Positions 7,096-15,728 of a DNA stretch of 24,993 nt are shown in pieces. The stretch is from Proteobacteria bacterium UBA1148 (lineage in GTDB: Bacteria > Pseudomonadota > Gammaproteobacteria > Steroidobacterales > Rariloculaceae): positions 32,737-57,729 of the forward strand of contig DBZY01000034.1 in assembly GCA_002311835.1 (NCBI GenBank), read 5' to 3'. A model generated the notes under the pieces. That model was not told the origin of the DNA. It did no database searches and saw only the letters and a list, made by a program, of their open reading frames with translations. A program made the translations under genes and the position numbers. Positions within the stretch are counted from its first letter, which is position 1. Each line of letters starts with the position of its first letter.

Positions 7096-9711
7096 ATGGT
7101 AGCGTATCCGTTCAGAGACATAGAAGCTAAGTGGCAAAGCTACTGGGAGGATAACCAGACCTTCCGGGTATCGGTAGATATTGATCCGACACAGCCAAAA
7201 TTCTACATCCTCGACATGTTCCCGTACCCTAGCGGAGACGGGCTCCACGTGGGACACCCAGAAGGGTACACAGCGTCAGATATCGTTGCACGCTACAAAC
7301 GTATGTGCGGCTTTAATGTTCTCCATCCCATAGGCTGGGATGCTTTCGGTCTACCAGCAGAAGAATACGCTCGCAAAACAGGTACACACCCGAGGATTAC
7401 GACAGAACGCAATGTCGTACGTTTCCGCGAACAGTTAAAAGGGCTCGGGTTTTCCTACGACTGGAGCCGGGAAATCAACACCACTGATCCAGGTTATTAC
7501 AAGTGGACACAGTGGATCTTCAAGCAACTTTTTGATCGCGGCCTAGCCTATCAAGAGGAGAAACCGGTCTGGTGGTGCCCCGAACTAGGTACAACACTCG
7601 CCAACGAAGAGGTTACTGAAGGGAAGTCCGAGGTGGGGGGGCATCCCTGTATCCAGCGCCCACTCAAACAGTGGGTACTACGTATTACCGAGTACGCCGA
7701 GCAACTACTAGGCAGTCTTAACGAATTAGACTGGCCTCAGAGCACCAAAGAAATGCAACGCAACTGGATCGGTCGCAGCGAAGGCGCCGAGGTTAATTTT
7801 CGCCTCTCTACCGGACCCGAGGCGATTCGTATTTTCACCACACGCCCCGACACAATGTTCGGCGCCACCTATGTAGTCCTGGCACCCGAACATCCTCTGG
7901 TGGAATCCATAACAGTTGAGAGCGAGCGTAAACAAGTGGAAACATATCGTCTGGAGGCCGCCAATAAAAGCGATCTAGAACGTACAAATCTGCAAAAAGA
8001 GAAATCAGGTGTCTTCACGGGTGCTTTTGCTATCAATCCAGCTAACGACGCGAAGATCCCCATTTGGATAGCCGATTACGTCCTAGCTAGCTACGGCACT
8101 GGTGCAATTATGGCTGTACCGGGTGAGGATCAAAGGGACTGGGAATTTGCAAAAGCGCATGAACTCTCCATCATCCGCACCGTGGAGCCTCCACAAGACT
8201 TTCAGGGTGAGGCCTACTTGGGCGACGGCTTAGCAATCAACAGTGACTTCCTGGACGGGCTCGAGGTGGAAGCCGCGAAGAATAGAATGATCGATTGGTT
8301 GGAGAAAAAAGGTTACGGCACCCGCAAAATTAATTACAAACTCAGAGACTGGCTGTTTTCACGTCAACGCTATTGGGGGGAACCCTTTCCAATCATATTT
8401 GTAGACGACAAGCCCCAAACGGTTCCAGACAGTGACCTCCCGGTCATCCTCCCAGACCTTGAGGATTTCAAGCCGAGTGGCAAACCAGAAGGACAATTAG
8501 CTATCGCAGTCGATTGGCTGAAAACTACAGAATCTGCAACCGGCAAACCTGCTCTTAGAGAGACCAACACGATGCCTCAATGGGCGGGCTCGTGCTGGTA
8601 TTACCTACGATTCATCGACCCAAATAACGACGATGAGCTGGTGGCGAAAGAGCTCGAGCGTTACTGGATGCCAGTAGATCTTTACGTCGGCGGTTCAGAG
8701 CACGCTGTTTTACACCTGCTCTACGCCCGCTTCTGGCACAGAGTGCTCTTCGATGCGGGCATCGTCTCCACTCCAGAGCCGTTTGGAAAGTTGGTTCACC
8801 AAGGCATGATCCTTGGTGAACTTGAGTACGTAAGATACGAGAATAACGAGGCCCAAACGATATCAGCAGAATTTGTTCGTTCCAACAAGGATATCCGTAC
8901 AGGACAGGTCGTTAAAAGGATGCCTATCGATGTAAAGAACGTCACCAAGAAAGGAGACGGCTTCGTAATGTCAGAAGATCAGAGCATTCGGATCGATGCA
9001 CGCGCCCATAAAATGAGCAAGAGTCGCGGTAATGTCGTGAACCCGGATGACGTGGTCGAAGCCTATGGAGCTGACGCTTTCCGACTCTACGAAATGTTCA
9101 TGGGACCACTGGAACAAGTAAAGCCATGGAGCACCCGCGGGGTAGAAGGCACTTATCGATTCTTGAATCGTGTCTGGCGCCTGCTAACCGACCCGCAAAA
9201 CAATGGTGCGCTGCATCCAGCAATTCAAGATAGCAAACCTACCGAGGAGCAACTTCGAGCACTACACCAAATCATCGCTAAAGTGACCACAGATATTGAA
9301 GAATTAAGATTTAACACTGCGATCGCTGCTCTTATGGAGTTCACCAATACGGCAAACAAGTGGGAAGTATTGCCTAGGGATCTCGTGCAACAGTTCGTGC
9401 TGGTACTAGCCCCACTCGCACCACACATCGCTGAGGAACTGTGGGAAAGGCTTGGCAACACCGAATCTATTGCTTATGCGCCCTGGCCTTGTGCAGACCA
9501 GAGATTTCTCCTGAGTGACGTCATTGAGGTAACCGTGCAAATCAACGGAAAAATGAGAAGCCGCATATCGATCCCTGCAAACGCAACGGAAGAGCAGGTC
9601 TTTACCATTGCAAAAAACGACGATAACGTGGCAAGACATCTTGCGGATAAAAAGCTGAAACGCTCGATCTACGTGCCTGGACGAATCGTAAATTTTGTAG
9701 TGCCCAACTGA
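7096..9711 (+). CDS. leuS: Leucyl-tRNA synthetase (non-gammaproteobacterial type)
   Basis: LeuS is a class I synthetase with a CP1 editing domain that charges tRNA-Leu. The 871-residue protein has HVGHPEGY (HIGH motif, H51-H54), the editing-site TTRPDTMFGATYVVLAP and GTGAIMAVPGEDQRD (residue 344 is Glu where E. coli has His; both following Asp are kept), and KMSKS at 639-643. The synthetic core reads ETNTMPQWAGSCWYYLRFID and GGSEHAVLHLLYARFWH, unlike the METFVESSWYYARY and GGIEHAILHLLYARFFH style of gammaproteobacteria. About 50 residues between MILGELEY and SIRIDARAHKMSKS form a long leucine-specific insert, reminiscent of planctomycete or verrucomicrobial enzymes (from memory, not searched). 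It is flanked by minus-strand lptE and lnt; its 3' end overlaps lnt. Upstream AGGGAC is a weak, distant ribosome site. Confidence 0.97.
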   Translation: MVAYPFRDIEAKWQSYWEDNQTFRVSVDIDPTQPKFYILDMFPYPSGDGLHVGHPEGYTASDIVARYKRMCGFNVLHPIGWDAFGLPAEEYARKTGTHPRITTERNVVRFREQLKGLGFSYDWSREINTTDPGYYKWTQWIFKQLFDRGLAYQEEKPVWWCPELGTTLANEEVTEGKSEVGGHPCIQRPLKQWVLRITEYAEQLLGSLNELDWPQSTKEMQRNWIGRSEGAEVNFRLSTGPEAIRIFTTRPDTMFGATYVVLAPEHPLVESITVESERKQVETYRLEAANKSDLERTNLQKEKSGVFTGAFAINPANDAKIPIWIADYVLASYGTGAIMAVPGEDQRDWEFAKAHELSIIRTVEPPQDFQGEAYLGDGLAINSDFLDGLEVEAAKNRMIDWLEKKGYGTRKINYKLRDWLFSRQRYWGEPFPIIFVDDKPQTVPDSDLPVILPDLEDFKPSGKPEGQLAIAVDWLKTTESATGKPALRETNTMPQWAGSCWYYLRFIDPNNDDELVAKELERYWMPVDLYVGGSEHAVLHLLYARFWHRVLFDAGIVSTPEPFGKLVHQGMILGELEYVRYENNEAQTISAEFVRSNKDIRTGQVVKRMPIDVKNVTKKGDGFVMSEDQSIRIDARAHKMSKSRGNVVNPDDVVEAYGADAFRLYEMFMGPLEQVKPWSTRGVEGTYRFLNRVWRLLTDPQNNGALHPAIQDSKPTEEQLRALHQIIAKVTTDIEELRFNTAIAALMEFTNTANKWEVLPRDLVQQFVLVLAPLAPHIAEELWERLGNTESIAYAPWPCADQRFLLSDVIEVTVQINGKMRSRISIPANATEEQVFTIAKNDDNVARHLADKKLKRSIYVPGRIVNFVVPN

Positions 9712-11168
9712 AACAGTATGGTCCCCAATACGCCCAGGATGACAAAATAGTTCCCCCAGATTACATAGGGCGTTCGACCTGTAAATCCCTGAACAGCACT
9801 TTTTAAAACATGAGGCTCAAACTGCGGTGACCGCGCAACAACCCTTCCCCTTGGATCAATGACGCTGGATATTCCCGTGTTGGTAACTCGCAGGGTGTAA
9901 CGAGATACTTCAGCTGCCCGAAGTCGCGCTATCTGTAAGTGCTGGTGGGGTGCGATCGTATTTCCAAACCAGGCATCATTACTTACGTTAATCAAAAGTG
10001 AAGCCTCGGGAAGATAGTGAAGCTGCTCGGCCCCGAAAACATCCTCATAGCAAATAGTGACACCTACGTTTTCACCGGCAATCCTCAACGGAGGCTGATC
10101 CGGATCTCCCGCCACCGCATCTGTGTACGGCAAACTCATTAGGCGCAGCCACCGGCGAATAAATTCGGGTACAGGAAAGACCTCGCCATAGGGTACAAGG
10201 TGACGCTTGACATAAAAGCTGGGGCTTTCCCCCAAGACTACTAAGGTATTCTGGAACGTACCGCCACCTGGGTCTTCTCTGAGAATTCCCAGTGCAATGA
10301 TGCTGCCCCGTTCCACAGCCCAATCGCGAATACCATTGAGGTAGCTCGAGGCCTGTTCATACAATATAGGGATAGACGCCTCAGGCCATACAATCAGTTG
10401 GCTGCCTTCGCTTTCTTCGGTCAGTCGCTGGTACAGCTCTAGGGTAGGCTCGAGTTGCTCCGGCCGCCACTTAAGATCCTGGGGAACCGCCCCTTGCACT
10501 AGCGCTACGGTAAGAACGTTACCCGTAGGCTCACCCCAGCGATGTTGGTCAAGAAAAAATCCTGTGCCCCAGAGCACAACCAACCCAACACCTGCTAACA
10601 ACCTCATACGGAAAACACCAAAAGCGATACCTAACAAGGCGCCAGCCGTAATTAGTACCACCCATGACATCAGATAAACTCCACCTAATGGCGCGTAGCC
10701 CATGAGCCAGGAGTCCGTTTGGCTGTACCCCACTGCAAGCCACCCGAACCCACTGAACAGCCAGCCTCGACACCACTCCGTCAAAACCGAAAGAGCAGGC
10801 AAAACTGCAAACCAAGCCCGTGGACCATCTGTAGTAACCCAGCGCGCCGCAACCCATCCCGTGAATGCAATGTAGGAGGCAAGAAACACTACCAACGTCA
10901 GTGTGATCGAAGCAGCGAGCAAAGGATGCACCTGTCCGAAATCATGGATGCTTACGTAAACCCAGTGGATACCAGCAAAAAAACTAGCGCAACCGAACAC
11001 AAAACCAGACCAAAACGCCTGGACTGGTCGCAGACCTCTCCAAACATAGAACAAAGTAGCGTAGCTGAGTGGCGCCACCCAGAATAAATCGAACGGCGCA
11101 TAAGCAAGTGTCAGAAGTGCCCCTGCGACCGAGGCTACAAAAAGTTTTTGAACAAATGTTAGCTGCAC
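9669..11168 (-). CDS. lnt: Apolipoprotein N-acyltransferase
   Basis: Lnt is an inner-membrane enzyme that adds the third acyl chain to lipoproteins, finishing their maturation. The 499-residue protein has a multi-pass hydrophobic N-terminal part (about residues 8-205, including APFDLFWVAPLSYATLFY and ASFFAGIHWVYVSIHDFG) and a periplasmic nitrilase-like domain from about 218. The catalytic triad is visible: E263 in VWPEASIP, K321 in VKRHLVPYGEVFP and C373 in GVTICYEDVF. A final membrane helix (YFVILGVLGTILFQL) precedes the tail. The start is GTG with no clear Shine-Dalgarno, 30 bases after corC. The last 43 bases lie inside the convergent leuS, so the TTKFTIRPGT tail is read from DNA that also encodes the LeuRS C terminus. 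Confidence 0.96.
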   Translation of the reverse strand: MQLTFVQKLFVASVAGALLTLAYAPFDLFWVAPLSYATLFYVWRGLRPVQAFWSGFVFGCASFFAGIHWVYVSIHDFGQVHPLLAASITLTLVVFLASYIAFTGWVAARWVTTDGPRAWFAVLPALSVLTEWCRGWLFSGFGWLAVGYSQTDSWLMGYAPLGGVYLMSWVVLITAGALLGIAFGVFRMRLLAGVGLVVLWGTGFFLDQHRWGEPTGNVLTVALVQGAVPQDLKWRPEQLEPTLELYQRLTEESEGSQLIVWPEASIPILYEQASSYLNGIRDWAVERGSIIALGILREDPGGGTFQNTLVVLGESPSFYVKRHLVPYGEVFPVPEFIRRWLRLMSLPYTDAVAGDPDQPPLRIAGENVGVTICYEDVFGAEQLHYLPEASLLINVSNDAWFGNTIAPHQHLQIARLRAAEVSRYTLRVTNTGISSVIDPRGRVVARSPQFEPHVLKSAVQGFTGRTPYVIWGNYFVILGVLGTILFQLGTTKFTIRPGT

Positions 11169-11198
11169 GACAAACGTGGGCCGAATTTCGTGGGGAGT

Positions 11199-12065
11199 TT
11201 AATCGACCTCGGAAAGAGGTATCACTTTGACTTCCAGGGAATGAATCCGTCGCCGATCTGCCCGTAGAACGCGAAACAAAAATCCAGAGAAATCTAGTAC
11301 CTCGTCCCGTCGTGGCAATCGACCGAGCTCATGCATAATAAGTCCTCCTACGGTGTCGTACTCATCATCGGAAAGCTTAACGTCGAAATACTCACTGAAG
11401 TCTTCAATCCTGGTTAGTGCATGCACGGTAAATCGTCCGTCACCTTGGTCCTGGATATACTCTACCTCCTCTATATCATGCTCGTCATCAATGTCACCGA
11501 CGATTTGCTCCAATACGTCTTCGATCGTCGCAAGACCAGCAACCCCACCGTACTCGTCAACCACGATTGCAATGTGATTATGGCTTTCTCGAAACTGTGC
11601 AAGAAGTGTATTCAGACGTTTACTCTCCGGAATGAATACGGCAGGTCGAAGTAACTCTTTAACTTCGAACGAGTCACTCATTAGACCTTCGGCACCCCGT
11701 CTCAATAGGTCCTTCGCAAGCAGTATGCCAACCACTTCATCTCGGTCTTCTCCAATGACAGGAAACCGTGAATGTCCAGAATCGACTATCGTGCTAAGAA
11801 GCATCTCTGGAGCGTCATCGAGTTCCAACACGACCATGTGGGAGCGTGGAACCATGATATCCCTAACCTGAGTCTCAGACACTTTGAGGACACCTTGAAG
11901 CATGGCATGCTCCTCACTAACCAACAGGCCCTTGCGTCGACACTCAGTCAGGAATACAGCAATGTCGGCTTTCCCCTCGACCCCGTCGTCACGCCTATGG
12001 AACAGACGTGCCAACCAGCCGACTTTACCGGTTCTGTGGCTACTGGGAGGCAGATCATCGGACAT
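11199..12065 (-). CDS. corC: CorC/HlyC-family CBS-domain protein (YbeX)
   Basis: This 288-residue protein is the cytosolic CorC type: no membrane segment, an N-terminal linker, two CBS domains (about residues 70-125 and 136-190, with VRDIMVPRSHMVVLE and HIAIVVDEYGGVAGLATIEDVLEQIVGDIDDEHD), and a C-terminal CorC_HlyC domain ending in LEVKVIPLSE. The family has been linked to magnesium and cobalt efflux through CorA and, in E. coli, to ribosome metabolism. CBS pairs bind adenine nucleotides. It lies in the conserved order phoH-ybeY-corC-lnt, 44 bases after ybeY and 30 before lnt. An ATG preceded by AGGGG supports the start. The biochemical role remains uncertain for the family as a whole. Confidence 0.95.
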   Translation of the reverse strand: MSDDLPPSSHRTGKVGWLARLFHRRDDGVEGKADIAVFLTECRRKGLLVSEEHAMLQGVLKVSETQVRDIMVPRSHMVVLELDDAPEMLLSTIVDSGHSRFPVIGEDRDEVVGILLAKDLLRRGAEGLMSDSFEVKELLRPAVFIPESKRLNTLLAQFRESHNHIAIVVDEYGGVAGLATIEDVLEQIVGDIDDEHDIEEVEYIQDQGDGRFTVHALTRIEDFSEYFDVKLSDDEYDTVGGLIMHELGRLPRRDEVLDFSGFLFRVLRADRRRIHSLEVKVIPLSEVD

Positions 12066-12109
12066 TGATAACCCCTATCTTGCAATTCCACAACGCGCCT
12101 TGCAAGACA

Positions 12110-12574
12110 TCAGACTCCTTCAGGATAAGGGTCATCAAATCCCAAAGCCGCTAGCAACTCTCGCTCTCGGGCCTCCATCACGCGAGCATCCTCAGCAGTC
12201 TCATGGTCGTAACCAAGCAGGTGCAATGTCCCATGGATTGAGATATGAGCCCAATGAGCCTCAAGCAACTTGCCTTGATCCGCCGCCTCCCTCTCCAATA
12301 CGGGGGCACAAATGATGAGATCACCCAGGGACGGAAACTCAAGCGTACTTACGGGTGCCGTATCTACATAGGGGAAGGCAAGTACGTTAGTGGCCCCGCT
12401 ACCGTGGCGAAACCGTTCGTTAAGGCTTACGCCTTCGGACTCACCAACGACACGAACAGTAAGCTCTCCGGAACAGCTCTCGCCCAACGCGTGTTGAACC
12501 CAGTTTTGGATTTTCTCTGTCTTAGGAACCGCATCAGACTGGGCAGCGTTCTGAACAATGATCTCCAGAGACAT
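12110..12574 (-). CDS. ybeY: Endoribonuclease YbeY
   Basis: YbeY is a single-strand-specific metallo-endoribonuclease involved in 16S rRNA 3'-end maturation and late 70S quality control. The 154-residue protein carries the zinc signature HGTLHLLGYDH, with H114, H118 and H124 as ligands, preceded by NVLAFPY and LGDLIICAPV, both family hallmarks. The ATG lies six bases after the phoH stop, with AAGGGG immediately upstream at unusually tight spacing, suggesting coupled translation with phoH. Position between phoH and corC is the standard gammaproteobacterial context. Confidence 0.96.
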   Translation of the reverse strand: MSLEIIVQNAAQSDAVPKTEKIQNWVQHALGESCSGELTVRVVGESEGVSLNERFRHGSGATNVLAFPYVDTAPVSTLEFPSLGDLIICAPVLEREAADQGKLLEAHWAHISIHGTLHLLGYDHETAEDARVMEARERELLAALGFDDPYPEGV

Positions 12575-12580
12575 CCCCTT

Positions 12581-13597
12581 TTATTCCGACGAATCGCTTG
12601 GTTCGTCAGCACTATCGCGCTCCTCTTCTCTGCCATAAGCCTCAACAATTCTTTGTACCAACGGGTGGCGAACTACATCCTCAGGACCGAAGTGCACAAA
12701 CGATACGCCCGCAATTCCCCTCAAGATGCGATTGACATGTTTCAAACCAGATTCACGTCCACGCGGTAAGTCCGTTTGAGTTACATCACCTGTGACTACC
12801 ACCCGAGAAGCAAAACCGATACGGGTAAGAAACATCTTCATCTGTTCCACGGTGGTATTCTGTGCCTCGTCAAGGATAACGAATGATTCATTCAGAGTGC
12901 GTCCGCGCATGAAGGCCAATGGCGCTACCTCGATGATGTTTCGCTCGATTAGCCGGCCGACTCGCTCAAATCCTATCATCTCGTAAAGCGCGTCGTACAT
13001 AGGTCGCAGATACGGGTCAACTTTCTGAGACATATCCCCGGGCAGGAAGCCAAGTCGCTCACCCGCTTCGACAGCCGGGCGAACCAAAACGATCCGTCGC
13101 ACCGAATCCGCATCCAGAGCCTCAACACTAGCTGCCACAGCAAGGTACGTTTTACCTGTGCCAGCAGGTCCGATACCGAAGGTCAAATCCTTGCCCCTCA
13201 TGGAAAGAGCGTAGGAGATCTGATTAGGACCTCTGGCACGAATATCCCGACGCCGGGTATGAAACATCATGTCTTCGCGATGGATGCCACGGTCAGCTCT
13301 CGAATTCTCTTGCAGACACATATGGACACGTTCGGGATCAAGATCCTCAACTTCAGTCAATGAGAAAAGCTCCTCCAAAACATCTTGACCAACTTTCGTT
13401 GAGTCCAACCGTCCGACGAGTTGGAAGCGATTACCCCGATTCTTGATGCGAATTTCGAGCCGCTGCTCGATCTGACGTAAATGCTCGTCAAACTGTCCGC
13501 AAAGCTTAGCCATACGGTGATGATCATCCGGTGACAGGATGACCTCAAGCGAATCTTGGTCTTGCAGTAACTCAGGCAACGGACTGCATAGCTTCAA
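12581..13597 (-). CDS. phoH: PhoH-like ATPase YbeZ
   Basis: YbeZ is a cytoplasmic P-loop NTPase of the PhoH family that partners with YbeY in RNA metabolism. The 338-residue protein has an N-terminal KH-like region (about 10-90), a Walker A GPAGTGKT at 143-150, a Walker B ILDEAQ at 241-246 and a helicase-like VVVTGDVTQTDLP block. The start is uncertain: the listed TTG overlaps the end of miaB by 26 bases, and a second TTG six codons later would reduce this to 8. No ATG occurs before residue 29, which lies too far into the conserved part. The acidic tail (EEERDSADEPSDSSE) is poorly conserved. It is the second gene of the miaB-phoH-ybeY-corC-lnt operon. Confidence 0.94.
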   Translation of the reverse strand: MKLCSPLPELLQDQDSLEVILSPDDHHRMAKLCGQFDEHLRQIEQRLEIRIKNRGNRFQLVGRLDSTKVGQDVLEELFSLTEVEDLDPERVHMCLQENSRADRGIHREDMMFHTRRRDIRARGPNQISYALSMRGKDLTFGIGPAGTGKTYLAVAASVEALDADSVRRIVLVRPAVEAGERLGFLPGDMSQKVDPYLRPMYDALYEMIGFERVGRLIERNIIEVAPLAFMRGRTLNESFVILDEAQNTTVEQMKMFLTRIGFASRVVVTGDVTQTDLPRGRESGLKHVNRILRGIAGVSFVHFGPEDVVRHPLVQRIVEAYGREEERDSADEPSDSSE

Positions 13598-15011
13598 TAT
13601 CGGCGAGGCGCCCGCGTAGAGAATTCGGCATCGCGTTGGTTATTTTTACATTCACGAACTGCCCAATGAGACGGGGATCACCGGCAAAATTAACCCAACG
13701 GTTATTCTCCGTTCGTCCGGCAAGCTCATACGGAGACTTCTTCGATGGCTTCTCTATAAGGATCCGAGACACTTTCCCAACCATATCCTGACTAATCGCG
13801 CCCGCCTGATCGTTCACAAGAGCCTGCAGTTCCTGGAGTCTTTGTTGCTTTACCTCAAGTGGGACTCGGTCTTCCACTGAAGCGGCGGGCGTGCCCGGTC
13901 GGGGACTATAAATGAAACTGAACGACTGATCGAAGCCAACCCTTCGAATTAACTCCAATGTTGCTTCGAAGTCCGCTTGCTCCTCTCCAGGAAACCCAAC
14001 AATGAAGTCGGACGAAATACAAATCCCCGGTCGCGCCTCTTTAAGCGCATCGATTTTAGCAAGGTATTCTGACACTGTGTGTCGACGTTTCATAAGTCTC
14101 AGGATGTGATCCGACCCACTCTGTACAGGGAGATGTAGGCAATTGGCAAGTTCCTCGACCTCCGCATAGGCACGTATCAGCGGCGAGGTAAACTCCGCTG
14201 GGTGAGATGTTGTGAACCGTATACGTTCAATCCCGTCGATCGCAGCGACATAGTAGATCAGCGTTGAGAGGTCGGAGATACCCCCCGTATGTATGGTTCT
14301 ATATTTCTTTGGCAAAGAATTACTGCTCATCGAGACTGTGGGAAAAGCCTGCGAACGCGCCATTGGGACTGCCCCACGGTAGGCGTTTACGTTCTGACCC
14401 AGAAGATTGATCTCTTTGACCCCAAGTTCTGCCAGAGCAGCAACTTCCGCAACTACATCATCTAAAGGACGACTAACTTCTTTCCCGCGCGTGTAGGGAA
14501 CTACACAGAAAGTACAGTACTTGTTACATCCCTCCATCACGGAAACAAACGCCGTAGCCATGGAGGACTTGGGAACGGGAAGAGCGTCAAACTTCTCAAT
14601 CTCAGGAAAGCTGATATCGATAACACCTGGATGCCCAGAGCGCACGCGCGAAATCATCTCGGGCAGCCGATGTAAAGTCTGCGGACCAAAAACTAAATCC
14701 ACGAACGGGGCGCGCTGGAAGATAGCCTCCCCTTCCTGGCTGGCTACGCACCCGCCGACACCGATGATCTTGTGTGGATGCTCGTCTTTGTAGGCTCGCC
14801 AACGACCTAGCAAAGAAAAAACTTTCTCTTGAGCTTTTTCTCGAATCGAGCATGTATTCAATAAAAGTATGTCAGCTTCTTCAGCGTGTTTTGTCTCTCG
14901 GACGTCCATCGTTTCCATAAGAACATCGGCCATTTTGGACGAGTCGTACTCGTTCATCTGACAACCGAAAGTTTTAATAAAAACCCGGCCGGACTCTTTT
15001 GCTGTCTCCAT
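13572..15011 (-). CDS. miaB: tRNA-i6A37 methylthiotransferase MiaB
   Basis: MiaB is a radical-SAM enzyme that adds a methylthio group to isopentenyladenosine 37 of tRNAs. Both iron-sulfur clusters are recognisable: C17 (TFGCQMNEYD), C54 (NTCSIREKAQEKVFSLLGR) and C88 (GVGGCVASQEG) for the N-terminal cluster, and C162, C166 and C169 (EGCNKYCTFCVVPYTRG) for the SAM cluster. LLGQNVNAYRG, HLPVQSGSD and SSDFIVGFPGE follow, then a TRAM domain (GRTENNRWVNFAG). At 479 residues it is slightly long because about 20 extra residues lie between NAYRG and SDLSTL (roughly residues 214-245). The gene leads the phoH-ybeY-corC-lnt operon. The ATG has only weak ribosome-site support. Confidence 0.96.
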   Translation of the reverse strand: METAKESGRVFIKTFGCQMNEYDSSKMADVLMETMDVRETKHAEEADILLLNTCSIREKAQEKVFSLLGRWRAYKDEHPHKIIGVGGCVASQEGEAIFQRAPFVDLVFGPQTLHRLPEMISRVRSGHPGVIDISFPEIEKFDALPVPKSSMATAFVSVMEGCNKYCTFCVVPYTRGKEVSRPLDDVVAEVAALAELGVKEINLLGQNVNAYRGAVPMARSQAFPTVSMSSNSLPKKYRTIHTGGISDLSTLIYYVAAIDGIERIRFTTSHPAEFTSPLIRAYAEVEELANCLHLPVQSGSDHILRLMKRRHTVSEYLAKIDALKEARPGICISSDFIVGFPGEEQADFEATLELIRRVGFDQSFSFIYSPRPGTPAASVEDRVPLEVKQQRLQELQALVNDQAGAISQDMVGKVSRILIEKPSKKSPYELAGRTENNRWVNFAGDPRLIGQFVNVKITNAMPNSLRGRLADIEAMQSVA

Positions 15012-15026
15012 TGGTCGTTAAACTTT

Positions 15027-15054
15027 TTTATATCGAAAAATTTTTACGAATTAA
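15027..15054 (-). promoter_or_regulatory. Weak candidate promoter for the miaB operon
   Basis: On the minus strand TTAATT and TATAAA are separated by 16 bases within a very AT-rich stretch just before miaB. The -35 matches consensus at only three positions. It is the best candidate in the 99-base ssb-miaB gap but remains a guess. Confidence 0.3.
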
Positions 15055-15064
15055 GCATAGCTTA

Positions 15065-15084
15065 GCCGGAGGACGCTTTCCGGC
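15065..15084 (-). terminator. Possible weak hairpin after ssb
   Basis: GCCGGA and TCCGGC pair as a 6-bp GC-rich stem with an 8-base loop, about 27 bases past the ssb stop. There is no T run after it on either strand, so if it ends transcription it is not a standard intrinsic terminator. Confidence 0.25.
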
Positions 15085-15110
15085 GCAACTGGGGTAAATC
15101 CCCTGCGAAA

Positions 15111-15554
15111 TTAGAACGGGATATCGTCGTCAAACTCTCCAGGGGGGGGGGATGGCGCGTCAGCAGGAGCTTGCGCGGAAGCCGCGGGGGTCTGCTGAGC
15201 AGGGGCACTGGAACCTGGGCGGCCACCTAGCATCTGCATCTCATTCGCTACAACTTCGGTGCTCCAGCGGTCATTGCCGTCTTTATCTTGCCATTTTCTT
15301 GTGCGAAGCTCCCCTTCGACGTATACCTGAGATCCTTTATGTAGATACTGCCCTACCACCTCTGCAAGTCTGTCGAAAAAAACAACTTTGTGCCACTCGG
15401 TTCGTTCCTGCTGTTCACCGGTATTCTTATCTTTCCATGACTTAGACGTCGCGACACTAATGTTAGCGACCGCCCTACCGTCCGGCATGGCACGTTTCTC
15501 AGGATCCTGCCCAAGATTACCAACCAATATTACTTTGTTAATGCCCCTTGCCAT
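15111..15554 (-). CDS. ssb: Single-stranded DNA-binding protein
   Basis: SSB coats single-stranded DNA in replication, repair and recombination and recruits partners through its acidic tip. The 147-residue protein has the OB fold at residues 1-110 (GINKVILVGNLGQDPEKRAMPDG, then TEWHKVVFFDRLAEVVGQYLHKGSQVYVEG), a proline-, alanine- and glutamine-rich linker, and the classical tip FDDDIPF. AGGTG seven bases upstream supports the ATG at 15554 over a TTG one codon earlier. It is divergent from uvrA, the conserved gammaproteobacterial arrangement. The linker contains a run of ten C on the coding strand just before the tip, a potential slippage site. A TACAAT (minus strand, 15603-15608) is a possible -10. 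Confidence 0.97.
   Translation of the reverse strand: MARGINKVILVGNLGQDPEKRAMPDGRAVANISVATSKSWKDKNTGEQQERTEWHKVVFFDRLAEVVGQYLHKGSQVYVEGELRTRKWQDKDGNDRWSTEVVANEMQMLGGRPGSSAPAQQTPAASAQAPADAPSPPPGEFDDDIPF
15142..15151. repeat. Ten-base G/C homopolymer inside ssb
   Basis: Ten consecutive G on the plus strand (C on the ssb strand) encode Ser-Pro-Pro-Pro just before GEFDDDIPF. It is the longest homopolymer I see in the window. In the present length the frame is correct and the acidic tip is intact. Confidence 0.9.
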
Positions 15555-15698
15555 CAAAACACCTCATTTTTTGTGCTGCCCCAGACAGCCTTCTGACCAA
15601 CTATTGTACGCCGCGTACTCTCTTACGAACACCAGTCAGCGTTGCACGTACTTCTTCACTGTCTCCCCGACCACCTCCGTACTTACCACCACCCCCCT

Positions 15699-15728
15699 TT
15701 GCGCGACGGTTTTCAAGCGTCGTATAGT
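15699..15728 (+). promoter_or_regulatory. Predicted sigma70-type promoter for uvrA
   Basis: TTGCGC and TATAGT are separated by 18 bases, the -10 ending 32 bases before the uvrA ATG. I see no CTGT-N8-ACAG LexA box over or near it. Confidence 0.5.

Noticed and set aside
12245..12769. 174-codon plus-strand open frame over ybeY and phoH
   Set aside because: Antisense to two well-supported genes; no domain or ribosome site.
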